Shown: positions 16,966-26,090, counted from the first letter of the stretch. The stretch: 64,000 nt of DNA from Prosthecobacter debontii (GCA_945869695.1 CAMBPV010000001.1:62001-126000), one strand, 5' to 3'. Notes: generated by a model from the letters alone, not told the origin. Made by a program: numbers and translations.

Positions 16966-17856
16966 TCAAGATCTGACCTTGCTCCAAACAAAGCGAAAAG
17001 GCCAACTCACGACCAAGAACAAGCCACCGACCAATCCCGAGAAGAGCTCTGCCGGCAGAAGCAGCACTCGCAAAAATGGCCGGATCAGAGCCGCAAAGGC
17101 TGGAATTTTTTCGTAGCCAATATGGCCGAAAAGAATCAGCAAGATTCCAGCAAACTTCGCCACTTTCTCGATGTGGTAGTGTCCTTCTCTTTCACTGACG
17201 ATCGTGACTCCGAGCAACTCGACGGGAATCTTCACTCGCATGCCCCACCACAACTCAACGGACAACAAAATGCCCACAAAGCCGACAAGCAAGAAGGCCG
17301 TGTGCTCAAGCCAAGGGTGCCGCTCCAGCAGCTTGATGCAATACCCCGCAACGAGCCGAAGGGTGATGATGCCGATGGTGACTCCCACATAGACCAACGT
17401 GATGTTTGCTCCAGCGAGGCCCACGGCTGCCACCACATTGTCAAAGCTAAGGCTGAGATCGAGGAAGGCAATCATTGCAATCGTCTTGCCAAAGCTATGC
17501 GTGGTCGAATGAACATTCGGACCTTCATCAAAGCCGGTCTCCTTCTGCTCGGCAAAGTGATTACACATCAGCCAGATCAAATACACGGAGCCCAAAATCA
17601 TGAGCCATTGATTATTCACAATGTAGCTGGCGATGAAGAGCGCAACGATGCGGAACCCGTACGCCCCTGCATAACCAATGTTCATGGCGAGCTTCCGCTG
17701 CTTCTCTTCAAGGTGTGAGGCCATGGCGGCAATCGCCAGCGCATTGTCCACCGAAAGCAGCCCCTCAATGAGGATAAGGCTCAAAACGACCAACATCGAT
17801 TCCACCGTGAAAAGCGAGGAAAGGTCAGCGAGGAAGAAGAGGGAGTCGGGAAACAT
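16966..17856 (-). CDS. TerC/Alx-family membrane protein
   Basis: 296 residues with about seven to eight membrane helices. The two signature acidic motifs of the TerC family are visible: EGLLSVDNALAIAAMA near the N-terminus and DLSLSFDNVVAAVG in the middle. Family members have been linked to manganese efflux, metal loading of secreted proteins and tellurite resistance; which applies here cannot be read from sequence. It starts 29 bases downstream of trxB and is probably co-transcribed with it, which may link metal handling to thiol redox balance. No yybP-ykoY-type leader is apparent in the short gap. Confidence 0.87.
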   Translation of the reverse strand: MFPDSLFFLADLSSLFTVESMLVVLSLILIEGLLSVDNALAIAAMASHLEEKQRKLAMNIGYAGAYGFRIVALFIASYIVNNQWLMILGSVYLIWLMCNHFAEQKETGFDEGPNVHSTTHSFGKTIAMIAFLDLSLSFDNVVAAVGLAGANITLVYVGVTIGIITLRLVAGYCIKLLERHPWLEHTAFLLVGFVGILLSVELWWGMRVKIPVELLGVTIVSEREGHYHIEKVAKFAGILLILFGHIGYEKIPAFAALIRPFLRVLLLPAELFSGLVGGLFLVVSWPFRFVWSKVRS

Positions 17857-17885
17857 GAAGAGGAGGAGAATACAAATGAGGGGGA

Positions 17886-18818
17886 TCAGTGCACACCTTG
17901 GACAGCAAGGTAGCGCTCAGCCTCCAGAGCAGCCGCACACCCCTGCCCCGCAGCGGTGATGGCTTGGCGGAACACATGGTCAGCTACGTCTCCAGCGGCG
18001 AAGAGGCCTTCGGTCTTCGTCAGCGTGCCCCGAGTCTGGAGGATGTATCCATTCTCATCGACATCAACCAGGTCTCCGAGGAATCGTGCATTCGGCACAT
18101 GCCCGATCGCCACAAAGACACATTTCACGTCGAGGTCCGTTTCTTCCTTGGTCAAAAGATTTTGCAACTTCGCCGCACGCATTTCACCCTTCTCGTCGGT
18201 CAGGTATTCAATGACGGTGCTGTTCCAAACAGGTTTGATCTTCGGATTGGCCAAAGCGCGGTCCGCCATGATTTTCGAAGCACGAAGGGAGTCACGGCGG
18301 TGGATGAGATAAACGGTGGACGCAAACTTGGTCAGGAACGAAGCCTCCTCACAAGCCGAGTCTCCACCCCCAATGACGCAGACTGGCACATTTCTGTAGA
18401 AGGCACCATCACACGTGGCGCAGCTCGTGAGTCCTCGGCCAATCAATTGTTTCTCATTGGGGAGCCCCAGGTGTTTGGGTGAAGCACCCGTCGCGACGAT
18501 CACTGCACGCGTCTCACGAACCGTGCCGTCATCCGTTGTGATCTCGAAGTGTCCAGCCGGCACCTTCTTCACACCCGTGACCAAGGAATACTCGATACGC
18601 GTTCCGAAACGCTCAGCCTGCGCCTGCATGTTCATCATCAATTCAGGTCCCATGATGCCCTTGGGGAATCCGGGAAAGTTTTCGACTTCCGTCGTCGTCG
18701 TGAGTTGCCCGCCGGGCATGTTCCCCGCCAGAATCAGGGGCGTCAAATTCGCACGAGCCGCATAGATAGCTGCCGTGAAGCCTGCGCAACCAGTGCCGAT
18801 GATGATGAGATTTTCCAT
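17886..18818 (-). CDS. trxB: Thioredoxin reductase
   Basis: NADPH-dependent flavoprotein that reduces thioredoxin in the cytoplasm; 310 residues, the normal size for the low-Mr bacterial enzyme. FAD-binding motif GTGCAG at residues 8-13, redox-active pair Cys133/Cys136 in TSCATCDGAFY, NADPH motif VIGGGDSACEEA, and the C-terminal FAD motif GLFAAGDVAD. It is the first gene of a probable two-gene operon with the TerC-family gene downstream. The GYF_2 gene upstream on the same strand is about 80 bases away. Confidence 0.96.
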   Translation of the reverse strand: MENLIIIGTGCAGFTAAIYAARANLTPLILAGNMPGGQLTTTTEVENFPGFPKGIMGPELMMNMQAQAERFGTRIEYSLVTGVKKVPAGHFEITTDDGTVRETRAVIVATGASPKHLGLPNEKQLIGRGLTSCATCDGAFYRNVPVCVIGGGDSACEEASFLTKFASTVYLIHRRDSLRASKIMADRALANPKIKPVWNSTVIEYLTDEKGEMRAAKLQNLLTKEETDLDVKCVFVAIGHVPNARFLGDLVDVDENGYILQTRGTLTKTEGLFAAGDVADHVFRQAITAAGQGCAAALEAERYLAVQGVH

Positions 18819-18897
18819 GTTGAAAAGAGAGGGATCGAGGAGCGCTCACCATGACCGCGAGCGGACCGGGGTCAACTCCCGTGTGTGGCAACCCGCA

Positions 18898-19368
18898 CTA
18901 CTTCTTTTTGCCGCCCAGCCCAAAAACCCGTTTGAATAATCCCGACTTGGGCACATCAGCAGCCAGAGCTTCCACCGGTGCCTTGGGTTTCAACTTTGAT
19001 TGAGCCGCCTCACCTTTGGAGCTCGGAGTTGGCTTATTTGACTCAGGGCTCGCTCCCGACAAACGAGCGGGCGGAATCACCTCTTCGGTAGCAACGGGAG
19101 GGGCGTTGCGTTTTGCGGCACTCTGTGGCTCAATGGTGGCGGGTTGGTTTTCGATCCCCGAAATCGAGCTCGGCTCCTTCTTCACGGCTAGGCTATCAGA
19201 GTTCGGAAGCCATTCCGGTTTCACAGTTGTGATTTCCCTCCATTCCTTCATCTCCGGCTGCCAAATCAGCACATCGCCACTCAGCTCTCCAGCTTTTACC
19301 TTGGCGATCATCCGCTCCTCGGTGAGAGGTCCACGGCTGACCCCTTGCTCTTCAAAATACCAGTTCAT
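18898..19368 (-). CDS. GYF_2-domain protein with basic amphipathic C-terminal tail
   Basis: 156 residues. The first ~50 (MNWYFEEQGVSRGPLTEERM... WQPEMKEWREI) form a GYF_2 domain, a fold thought to bind Pro-rich peptides and common at the ends of bacterial membrane or signalling proteins. A disordered Pro/Ser/Ala/Lys-rich linker of ~85 residues follows, then the C-terminal motif SGLFKRVFGLGGKKK, which has the look of a short membrane-binding amphipathic tail. A similar ending occurs on the YD-like protein at 38664. No signal peptide or membrane helix, so probably cytoplasmic or membrane-surface. Partner unknown. A tRNA-Leu gene lies upstream on the same strand, 42 bases away. Confidence 0.75.
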   Translation of the reverse strand: MNWYFEEQGVSRGPLTEERMIAKVKAGELSGDVLIWQPEMKEWREITTVKPEWLPNSDSLAVKKEPSSISGIENQPATIEPQSAAKRNAPPVATEEVIPPARLSGASPESNKPTPSSKGEAAQSKLKPKAPVEALAADVPKSGLFKRVFGLGGKKK

Positions 19369-19410
19369 ATTCGGGTGCGTGGTTGGAGAATCTCACTTAT
19401 CGCCGAGGGT

Positions 19411-19493
19411 GCCGATGGCCGGACTCGAACCGGCAAGGGATGTTATCCCAGCAGATTTTAAGTCTGCTGTGTTTACCATTTCACCACATCGGC
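19411..19493 (-). tRNA. tRNA-Leu (anticodon UAA)
   Basis: Read on the minus strand, the acceptor arms GCCGATG and CATCGGC pair perfectly. The anticodon stem GCAGA/TCTGC frames loop CTTAAAA with anticodon TAA. A class II variable arm (GGGATAACATCCC) and the T-loop GGTTCGAGTCC are present. Length 83 without tail. The 3' flank reads ACCC after the acceptor arm, so CCA is not encoded and must be added enzymatically. Confidence 0.95.
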
Positions 19494-19584
19494 GTTCGAA
19501 AGCGAACCCTCAAGCGCCCATCATTTAAACCCATGTTCCGCACTTCGCGAACGGAAAGGCGTGAACAGGCAAAGGTGATTTCCA

Positions 19585-20724
19585 CTAGTTGAGGCGAAAT
19601 ACCACTGATCCACCTCCACTCTGAGGTTTGATTTTTGACTTCGGCTTTGGCCGAACTTCGGGTGCCCCTTCTCCCTCAAGAATGGTGTCCTCTACCAGGG
19701 GCAACGTGCCTTTTTCTGCTTCTGGCTCCTTCTCAGTGTAGGGCGTTTGCTTTTGATAAAGCTTCAATCGCTCTGCAAATTCCTTGTTCAGTTTATCCCG
19801 GTCCTCGGATTTTACGTTCTTATCCTCAGCGAGGAGGGCAATCGACTTTTTCTGCCACAAGACAGCCCCCAAAAAGTCTCCCGCCCTAGCCATTGCCGCG
19901 GCCAAGGTGTCGAGCATCTCGTGCCGCTGCTCCCCTGATTGTTCGGCGATCAGTTTCACCGCCGCTTTCGAAAGCGTCAGCGCAGTCTCCCCATCATGGA
20001 ACGACTCATCCGGACAGGTGGCCAGAAACCAGGCAAGGTCATTCGTAGCCCAAGGCTCCCCCGAGCGGGCGGCCCTGAGATACCATGCTGAGGTGCGCCG
20101 ATAGTCCAAGGGCACGCCGACCCCAGTGTAGTAAAGGTAGGCCAACTTTGACATAGCAGGCAGATAGTCGCCCTTCGCGCTGCGGAGGTAGTAGGATGCC
20201 GCTTTGGTTGTGCTTTTCTCCACCCCGTCCCCATGCTCAAGCTTGGAAGCATAGGCCGCTAAAGAGGGCGCAAAGTCTTGATTGGCGGCTTTCCGAAACC
20301 AGACCGCCGATTCTCTGGGGTCTTTTGCCACTCCCGTTCCTGCATCATACAGAATGCCCAAACTGTGCTGAGCCAAGGGGAACCCTGCGTTTGCGGATTT
20401 CGTGTACCACTCGACTGCCTCGGGGAGATCCTTCTCGACACCCACCCCCTCCTCATAAAGCGATCCCAAAACACACTGCGCCCGCAAGTGATTCTGGATG
20501 GCAGATTTCCGGATGTATTCAGCACCCTCCTTCTCGCTTTTTTTGATGCCCTCTCCCGTCACAAGCCGGAGCCCGAGGTCAAACTGTGCATCCGGCTCCC
20601 CCTTGTCTGCCCACAACCTCAATTCCTGTTCATCAATCGGTGGGGCTGTCTGAGCAAACGAGAAAGAACGACCCAAGAAGAGGGCAAAAGTGACGACCAA
20701 AAGAGGATAAAAAATGCCGCGCAT
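19585..20724 (-). CDS. Secreted Sel1-like repeat (TPR) protein
   Basis: 379 residues. A signal peptide (MRGIFYPLLVVTFALFLGRSFSFAQ) is followed by about five to six Sel1-like repeats (about residues 35-230), each with the A-x-x-x-L-G-x-x-Y/L-x-x-G-x-G-V pattern, e.g. AQHSLGILYDAGTGVAKDP and AMSKLAYLYYTGVGVPLDY. A helical segment and a charged Glu/Lys/Pro-rich C-terminus come next. Sel1 repeats usually mediate protein-protein contacts; here probably in the periplasm. ATG at 20724 was preferred over an in-frame TTG two codons upstream. No partner gene is evident; rpsU lies upstream on the same strand behind its own terminator. Confidence 0.83.
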   Translation of the reverse strand: MRGIFYPLLVVTFALFLGRSFSFAQTAPPIDEQELRLWADKGEPDAQFDLGLRLVTGEGIKKSEKEGAEYIRKSAIQNHLRAQCVLGSLYEEGVGVEKDLPEAVEWYTKSANAGFPLAQHSLGILYDAGTGVAKDPRESAVWFRKAANQDFAPSLAAYASKLEHGDGVEKSTTKAASYYLRSAKGDYLPAMSKLAYLYYTGVGVPLDYRRTSAWYLRAARSGEPWATNDLAWFLATCPDESFHDGETALTLSKAAVKLIAEQSGEQRHEMLDTLAAAMARAGDFLGAVLWQKKSIALLAEDKNVKSEDRDKLNKEFAERLKLYQKQTPYTEKEPEAEKGTLPLVEDTILEGEGAPEVRPKPKSKIKPQSGGGSVVFRLN

Positions 20725-20804
20725 AGACAAAAGCTACCCCCAATGCAAAGACTGCACAAGACAAAGTCGTCAGTTCGTCGGGATGCATTTCACACCCAAA
20801 ACGA

Positions 20805-20830
20805 GGGCTCTCCACCCACGGTGGAGGCCC
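20805..20830 (-). terminator. Probable intrinsic terminator of rpsU
   Basis: Arms GGGC/GCCC and CTCCACC/GGTGGAG with a single bulged base and a 3-base loop form a strong hairpin 14 bases past the rpsU stop. In the minus-strand transcript the stem is followed by CTCGTTTT, a short and imperfect U-tract. Confidence 0.6.
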
Positions 20831-20844
20831 TTGTCCCGAAAGGA

Positions 20845-21084
20845 CTAAACAGCGGACGCAGGGGCGTCAGAAGGACGCTCACCGGGCTTACCCATCATGA
20901 AACGAAAACGGATCTTACCGCGCTTTGCGGTGGCACGGGCTTTACGCTTGGTGCGCTCTTTCGGGGTCTCGTGCGCACGGAGGCGACGCACCTCTTCCAA
21001 GATGCCTTCCATCTCAAGTTTGGTCTTGAGACGCTTGAGGGCGCGATCTACTGGCTCGCCTTTTCTGACTTGGACTTCTCGCAT
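20845..21084 (-). CDS. rpsU: 30S ribosomal protein bS21
   Basis: 79 residues. The sequence MREVQVRKGEPVDRAL followed by LEMEGILEEVRRLRAHETP and a very basic KERTKRKARATAKRG block is bS21, a small late-assembling 30S protein near the anti-Shine-Dalgarno region, which influences initiation. The ~14-residue C-terminal extension after KIRFRF (MMGKPGERPSDAPASAV) is longer than the minimal bS21. It stands alone, with a terminator after it, rather than in the rpsU-dnaG-rpoD arrangement of enteric bacteria. Confidence 0.92.
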   Translation of the reverse strand: MREVQVRKGEPVDRALKRLKTKLEMEGILEEVRRLRAHETPKERTKRKARATAKRGKIRFRFMMGKPGERPSDAPASAV

Positions 21085-21182
21085 AGCTGGACGGTGGGTG
21101 GGTTAAAAAATGGGTGGCTAAACTAGGGACTTGGCCTGCTTCGTCAAATGGTTTTCCGGCCTAACGGAACTTGGCCCATGGA

Positions 21183-21698
21183 TTACTTCTCCTGCCGGGT
21201 GAGCATGAGGACGAAAATGAGCTGCCCGTCCTTCCATTTTGGGCCTCCAATGAAGAGAGGGCTATCGACTCTCAGCATGGCGTCTGTTTTGACCAGAACC
21301 TGCTGCTCCTGCCAAAACTGGAGATGGAGATTAACCCCTCCCCCTTCAGCCGGCCCCTTGGAATCGACCTTCAAAAAGAGGTCCCGCGATGGCACCACCC
21401 AAGATTCGTATTGCCGAAAGACATCCTGATTGTGATGCCCAAGTAGCTCAAAATGAGCAAATGAGAAAACTTTCGCCAACCGTTGAGATAAGTCCTGTAA
21501 ACCACTGGGGAGTAATTTTTTGTCCATCCCCCCGACCTCTCCATTGGAGGCGTAGATCAGCCCGCCCCATACTTTTCCGTCGGTCGCCGGGGCCACCATG
21601 GAGGGCGATACCGAAAAAGAGGGTGCCTGCGAGTACGACAGCCCTGTCCCGAGCATGAGCCCGAGCAGACTCAGAACGCTGGAGGTCCACATTTTCAT
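21183..21698 (-). CDS. Small secreted protein downstream of anti-sigma gene, function unknown
   Basis: 171 residues. An N-terminal signal peptide (about residues 1-23, ...GTGLSYSQAP) is followed by a mature part with short beta-like stretches (VWGGLIYASNGEVGG, WVVPSRDLFLKVDS, QLIFVLMLTRQEK). I do not recognise a family. The start overlaps the stop of the anti-sigma-like gene by 4 bases, so the three genes sigma, anti-sigma and this one form one translationally coupled unit. A role as extracytoplasmic target or sensor of the sigma system is inference from position only. Confidence 0.6.
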   Translation of the reverse strand: MKMWTSSVLSLLGLMLGTGLSYSQAPSFSVSPSMVAPATDGKVWGGLIYASNGEVGGMDKKLLPSGLQDLSQRLAKVFSFAHFELLGHHNQDVFRQYESWVVPSRDLFLKVDSKGPAEGGGVNLHLQFWQEQQVLVKTDAMLRVDSPLFIGGPKWKDGQLIFVLMLTRQEK

Positions 21699-22342
21699 GA
21701 ACGAGGCGAGCGAGGAATCACCTGAGGCCGATTTTCAGCTCCCTTCGCCAAGACCAACAAAACGTCACCTGTTTCGGAAAAAAGCGTGGTCGTGGCCACT
21801 TCCTGATCTGTTTCCGAGCGGAAAACCTGGTGTCCCACGATTTTTCGATCTGGAGGCAGCGCGGTTAGGCCCTCCAACATCAGGACCGTAGCATTGGCTT
21901 CGTCCGAATGAAAAGTCCTTGCCTGGACTGAAGGGTTCGGCGCATAGGAACTGATCACAAAGCTCGCCCGCTCATCTTCCGTAGGCCGGAATGTGACCGC
22001 CACCAGGGCGACCACCGCTGAAGCCGCAGCCAAAACCCATGGCAGCCGAAAACCAGAAAACCAACTTTGCCTCAACGAAGCGCGCGACTCTTCCCTCGCT
22101 GACTGCATTTCTTCCTGGGAGATCCGCACTTGGATCTGGGAATTGAAAAAATCGGCGTGGGGAAGTTCGCGCTCAACCGGCAGATTTTTGCGCAGGGTCT
22201 CTCCCAATCGACTCAAGGAATCAATCTCGGCCCGGAGTTCAGGGTCTTGAGTGAGCATCGCTTCAAATGCGCTCCTTTCAGAGGCAGTCATTTCACCGTC
22301 CAACCAACGGACGATCTGTGATTCATCAGGCGGCGTTTTCAT
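21695..22342 (-). CDS. Anti-sigma factor-like single-pass membrane protein
   Basis: 215 residues. The N-terminal part (IVRWLDGEMTASERSAFEAML) resembles the zinc-less anti-sigma/FecR-type cytoplasmic domain that clamps an ECF sigma factor; no HxxxCxxC zinc motif is visible. A membrane helix at about residues 99-116 (PWVLAAASAVVALVAVTF) leads to an outer domain of ~95 residues without a recognised fold. The start codon lies inside the 3' end of the sigma gene (17-base overlap), the arrangement typical of sigma/anti-sigma pairs, and it couples their synthesis. Confidence 0.75.
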   Translation of the reverse strand: MKTPPDESQIVRWLDGEMTASERSAFEAMLTQDPELRAEIDSLSRLGETLRKNLPVERELPHADFFNSQIQVRISQEEMQSAREESRASLRQSWFSGFRLPWVLAAASAVVALVAVTFRPTEDERASFVISSYAPNPSVQARTFHSDEANATVLMLEGLTALPPDRKIVGHQVFRSETDQEVATTTLFSETGDVLLVLAKGAENRPQVIPRSPRS

Positions 22343-22949
22343 AAGTTTCTTTGAGGAGTTCCTGAAGTTTCTTTCTGGCGTAAAACAGTCGGGACATGAC
22401 GGTGCCGAGACTGCACTTCATCACATCGGCGATTTCTTGATACGAGAGACCATCCATCTCTTTGAGGAGAATAATCTGGCGATGGTCTGGGGACAACTGG
22501 GAGATGGCCCAGTCTATCTGCACCTTCAACTCCGCATTCTTCATGGCTTGATCAGGGCGGGGCGCACCGCGCGGCACAGCCTCGGCTCCGGCTGCTACCC
22601 GATGCTCTCTCTCAGAGTCATCGAACTCCCCTTCACTCTCAAACTTCTTTTTCCGCATCCAGTCATAACAAACGTTATGCGTGATCCGGTAAAGCCATGT
22701 GTAGAAACTGGCGTCCGATTTGAAGCTACCCATGGCACGCCAAGCCTTGATGAACGCCTCTTGCGAGATGTCCCAAGCTTCGGTCTCGTTCTGGATGATG
22801 TGGTAGGCCATGGAATAGATTCGATTGCGGTATTTCGTCACCAGAGCATCGAAGGCACGGGTATCACCGGCTTGGCACCGTTTGACCAGTTCCAAGTCCG
22901 ACACTTCCCCATCGACGGGTGCATTTGGTGACGGCATATCGGGTTTCAT
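22326..22949 (-). CDS. ECF-type RNA polymerase sigma factor
   Basis: 207 residues. Region 2 is seen in AFDALVTKYRNRIYSMAYHII and EAFIKAWRAMGSFKSDASFYTWLYRI, followed by region 2.4-like NVCYDWMRKKK. A ~30-residue acidic linker leads to region 4: LSPDHRQIILLKEMDGLSYQEIADVMKCSLGTVMSRLFYARKKL, whose helix-turn-helix reads the -35 element. It closely resembles the RpoE/SigE-like ECF group. The overlapping downstream gene encodes its likely anti-sigma factor. It faces uvrB across a 171-base divergent gap, where an autoregulated promoter might sit; none is obvious by eye. Confidence 0.9.
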   Translation of the reverse strand: MKPDMPSPNAPVDGEVSDLELVKRCQAGDTRAFDALVTKYRNRIYSMAYHIIQNETEAWDISQEAFIKAWRAMGSFKSDASFYTWLYRITHNVCYDWMRKKKFESEGEFDDSEREHRVAAGAEAVPRGAPRPDQAMKNAELKVQIDWAISQLSPDHRQIILLKEMDGLSYQEIADVMKCSLGTVMSRLFYARKKLQELLKETYENAA

Positions 22950-23120
22950 GTCGTTCGACGGCGAATCAGGGGAGCTTATTCAATCACCCCGGCCCAAAGT
23001 GCACGAAAAATCAAATGGGCCTAGCATAAACACTCTTTTTTCAGAACCGAAATCCTGAGGGCAATCCTTTGATTTAGCACTCGCATCCCCCCGGAAGCGT
23101 AGCTATGCCTGCGAATCTGC

Positions 23121-25298
23121 ATGTCACCTTTCCGACTTTCCAGCGATTACCTCCCCTGCGGGGATCAGGGCCAGGCCATCGAAAAGCTGGTGAAATCCAT
23201 CCGTGCCAAGAACCGGCACCAAACCCTATTGGGAGTCACAGGGTCAGGCAAAACTTTCACGATGGCCAATGTCATTCACCAAATCGGAAAGCCGACGCTG
23301 ATCATGAGCCACAACAAAACCCTGGCCGCTCAGCTTTACTCAGAGTTCAAAAACTTCTTCCCGGAAAATGCGGTGGAGTACTTCGTCAGTTACTTCGATT
23401 TTTACCAACCCGAGGCCTACATCGCACGGACGGATACCTTCATCGAAAAGGACTCGGCAGTGAATGACGAAATCGAACGCCTGAGACTCTCGACGATGGG
23501 TGCACTCCTCACACGAAAGGACGTCATCGTGGTCTCCAGCGTTTCGTGTATCTATGGTTTGGGTTCACCTGAGGACTATGAGGGAATGATGCTCCCCCTA
23601 TCAGTCGGGCAAGCGATGAGTCGAGACACCCTCCTCACCAAAATGGTGGAGATGCTGTACGAGCGTAACGACATCGAATTGAAACGCGGAGCTTTCCGCG
23701 TGAGGGGTGATGTGGTCGAGATCATCCCCGCCTATCTGGATGGTGAAGCCATCCGCATCGAGTTTTTTGGCGATGAAATTGACCGTATTTCCGCTGTCGA
23801 CGCCTTGACGGGCACGGTCACCCTGAAGATGCCCAATTACACGATCTTCCCCGCCAAGCAGTTCGTGACTCCCGCCGATAAGCTCCGAAAGGCCATCGTG
23901 GCCATTCGCGCAGAAATGGAAGAGCGGACCGCCTGGTTTGAGAAAGAAGGGAAACTTCTGGAGGCCCAGCGCATCCGCATGCGCACCCAATACGACATCG
24001 AAATGATGCAAGAAATGGGCTTCTGCCAAGGAATCGAGAATTACAGCCGACACATGACCGGCCGAGAGCCGGGAAGCACCCCCGGCACCCTCTTGGACTT
24101 TTTCCCTGATGACTTCCTGCTCATCGCCGACGAGAGCCACGCCACGATCCCTCAGATCGGCGGAATGTACGAAGGCGACCTTTCACGCAAAAAAGTACTG
24201 GTCGAGCACGGGTTCCGGCTCCCGAGCGCTTTGGATAATCGGCCCCTCAAATTCGCAGAGTTCATGGCCCACATTCCTCAGGCCCTTTACGTGAGCGCCA
24301 CGCCGAGCCGGTTTGAATACGAAAACAGCTTCGTGGGGAACACCGACTACATTCCTCTCGACAAAACAAAGCCCTCCAACATCCTCGCCATCCGCGTGTC
24401 CGGAAGCTCCGAGTCGGTGGAGAAATTCGACGCCACCACTCGGAATCGAGCGCTCATCGTCGAACAGATCATTCGACCTACCGGATTGATCGACCCCGTG
24501 ATCGTGATCAAACCGCTCAAGGGCCAGATCGATGAAACCATCGAACTTTGCCGCCAGAGGATCGAGAAGGGCCAGCGGGTCCTGGTGACGACTCTCACAA
24601 AACGCACAGCTGAAGACCTCACCGACTACCTGCGAAATCTAAACCTCAGGGTTCGCTATTTGCACAGTGACATCAACGCCATCGAGCGCGTCGAAATCTT
24701 GCGGGGTCTGAGGAAAGGCGACTGCGACATTCTCGTGGGCATCAACTTGCTCCGAGAGGGCCTCGACCTTCCGGAAGTCAGCCTCGTGTGCATCCTTGAT
24801 GCGGACAAGGAAGGCTTCCTCCGCAGCCAGACCTCGCTCATTCAGACCGCAGGGCGTGCTGCCCGACACATCAACGGGGAAGTCGTGCTCTTCGCTGACC
24901 AAATCACCGACTCCATCCGCGCACTGCTGAAAGTCACGGAATACCGGCGCCGCACGCAGATGGATCACAATGAGACGCACGGCATTACACCTCGGACGGT
25001 GATTCGTCCAGTGCAAGAGAGCCTGCAAATGTACGGCAGAGCCAGAGAAGCAGAGGATGCTATCTTGAAGGAATCCGGAGGGGAGATGGCCGTATTGGAC
25101 GTCATCCGCGAGCTCGAGCAAGAGATGATCGAAGCTTCTGGAAAGCTCGAATACGAGCGGGCTGCGCTGCTCAGAGATCAGATCCGCGAACTCAAAAGGC
25201 AAGCCGGGATGGAAACTGACGACAGCGGACCCACCCCCCTAAAACGACAGGTCCGATACGGTGGAGGGAAAACCCCTCGCAAAAGCAAACCCAACTAG
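23121..25298 (+). CDS. uvrB: Excinuclease ABC subunit B
   Basis: Damage-verifying helicase-like subunit of nucleotide excision repair, 725 residues. Walker [16 protein letters not shown], the beta-hairpin region ([16 protein letters not shown] and the block around [15 protein letters not shown]), DEAD-like [14 protein letters not shown], helicase motif [32 protein letters not shown] and [14 protein letters not shown], and a C-terminal UVR motif ([17 protein letters not shown]) that binds UvrC. The end is slightly extended with basic residues. Its stop codon shares the palindromic CTAG with the stop of the convergent infA gene. uvrA and uvrC are not in the window. Confidence 0.97.
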   Translation: MSPFRLSSDYLPCGDQGQAIEKLVKSIRAKNRHQTLLGVTGSGKTFTMANVIHQIGKPTLIMSHNKTLAAQLYSEFKNFFPENAVEYFVSYFDFYQPEAYIARTDTFIEKDSAVNDEIERLRLSTMGALLTRKDVIVVSSVSCIYGLGSPEDYEGMMLPLSVGQAMSRDTLLTKMVEMLYERNDIELKRGAFRVRGDVVEIIPAYLDGEAIRIEFFGDEIDRISAVDALTGTVTLKMPNYTIFPAKQFVTPADKLRKAIVAIRAEMEERTAWFEKEGKLLEAQRIRMRTQYDIEMMQEMGFCQGIENYSRHMTGREPGSTPGTLLDFFPDDFLLIADESHATIPQIGGMYEGDLSRKKVLVEHGFRLPSALDNRPLKFAEFMAHIPQALYVSATPSRFEYENSFVGNTDYIPLDKTKPSNILAIRVSGSSESVEKFDATTRNRALIVEQIIRPTGLIDPVIVIKPLKGQIDETIELCRQRIEKGQRVLVTTLTKRTAEDLTDYLRNLNLRVRYLHSDINAIERVEILRGLRKGDCDILVGINLLREGLDLPEVSLVCILDADKEGFLRSQTSLIQTAGRAARHINGEVVLFADQITDSIRALLKVTEYRRRTQMDHNETHGITPRTVIRPVQESLQMYGRAREAEDAILKESGGEMAVLDVIRELEQEMIEASGKLEYERAALLRDQIRELKRQAGMETDDSGPTPLKRQVRYGGGKTPRKSKPN

Positions 25299-25570
25299 CA
25301 ACGGTAGACGATGCGCGCCTTTTCAGTGTCATAAGGCGACATTTCAATCTTCACGCGGTCTCCCACGACGAGGCGGATGAAGCGCTTGCGCATCTTACCG
25401 GAGATATGCGCCAACACGAGATGGTCATTCGTCAGTTTCACACGAAACATCGTGCCAGCAAGAACCGCAGCAACGGTCCCCTCCAACTCGATAGCCTGCT
25501 CCTTGTCATCCTCCGCATGACGTCGTGGCGGGGGTGGCGAATAAGGGCGGCGGTTGTTTCTTTTTATCAC
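25295..25570 (-). CDS. infA: Translation initiation factor IF-1 with N-terminal extension
   Basis: 91 residues. The OB-fold core runs from about residue 26 to the end: [47 protein letters not shown]..., which matches IF-1, the A-site binding initiation factor. Standard IF-1 begins near AKxxxIExEGxV; here ~25 extra residues (basic and Pro-rich, [12 protein letters not shown]) precede it, starting at GTG 25570. The upstream flank is open, so the GTG start is a choice of convenience and some of the extension may not be translated. The core lacks an obvious internal start, which supports at least part of it. Convergent with uvrB. Confidence 0.88.
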   Translation of the reverse strand: MIKRNNRRPYSPPPPRRHAEDDKEQAIELEGTVAAVLAGTMFRVKLTNDHLVLAHISGKMRKRFIRLVVGDRVKIEMSPYDTEKARIVYRC

Positions 25571-25681
25571 GCGAGAGATCTGACAATGGGTTTCTAGACA
25601 GGGCCAAGGTGCCCTGCCTCACAGATTTTACAACCGGGAATTTGAAACGTCAGATCCGACAAAAGGCATCAAGGCTTCCCC

Positions 25682-25927
25682 TTACCGCATGTCGTGGTCA
25701 GCTTCCAGACACCGTTGGATGGAATCCATGAATTCTTGAGCCACCTCGATCGGAAGCATGATCGTATCACGCCGCCCCCGAACATCTTCGGTGATCTTGA
25801 TGAATCGCCCACGATCATTCTCCTTCAGATCCAAAAAGAAGATCTTCCGGTCACTGACCAGTTTCTCCGAATGAAGAGGCGGTGCCGGTGGGGGTCTGCC
25901 TCCGTCGTCAAAATCAAAATTCCTCAT
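25682..25927 (-). CDS. PUR-family (Pur-alpha-like) nucleic-acid-binding protein
   Basis: 81 residues. The segment LVSDRKIFFLDLKENDRGRFIKITEDVRGRRDTIMLP matches the single PUR repeat of bacterial Pur-alpha homologues (DUF3276), which bind single-stranded or purine-rich nucleic acids and are known from spirochaetes and Bacteroidetes. The N-terminus (MRNFDFDDGGRPPPAPP) is acidic and Pro-rich. Gene neighbours are other RNA/translation genes (infA, trpS, a glycine-rich RRM protein), consistent with a nucleic-acid chaperone role, but target unknown. Confidence 0.8.
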   Translation of the reverse strand: MRNFDFDDGGRPPPAPPLHSEKLVSDRKIFFLDLKENDRGRFIKITEDVRGRRDTIMLPIEVAQEFMDSIQRCLEADHDMR

Positions 25928-26090
25928 ACCTGTTTCTTCCGATGCCGTTCCTTCGTTTACGCCCGAATTGATGGATAACAGGTCTGAATCTAGGGTTCTG
26001 ACGGCATCAAGTCAACGCAATTACCGCAATCCGCGATTCTCGTGCATTCATTGAAAAGTTCAGCCTCTCCGACTCCGGCTGATCATCACT

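Noticed and set aside
20278-21126. Plus-strand ORF of 282 codons over the Sel1 and rpsU genes
   Set aside because: Spans the rpsU terminator and is antisense to two well-supported genes; no motif.
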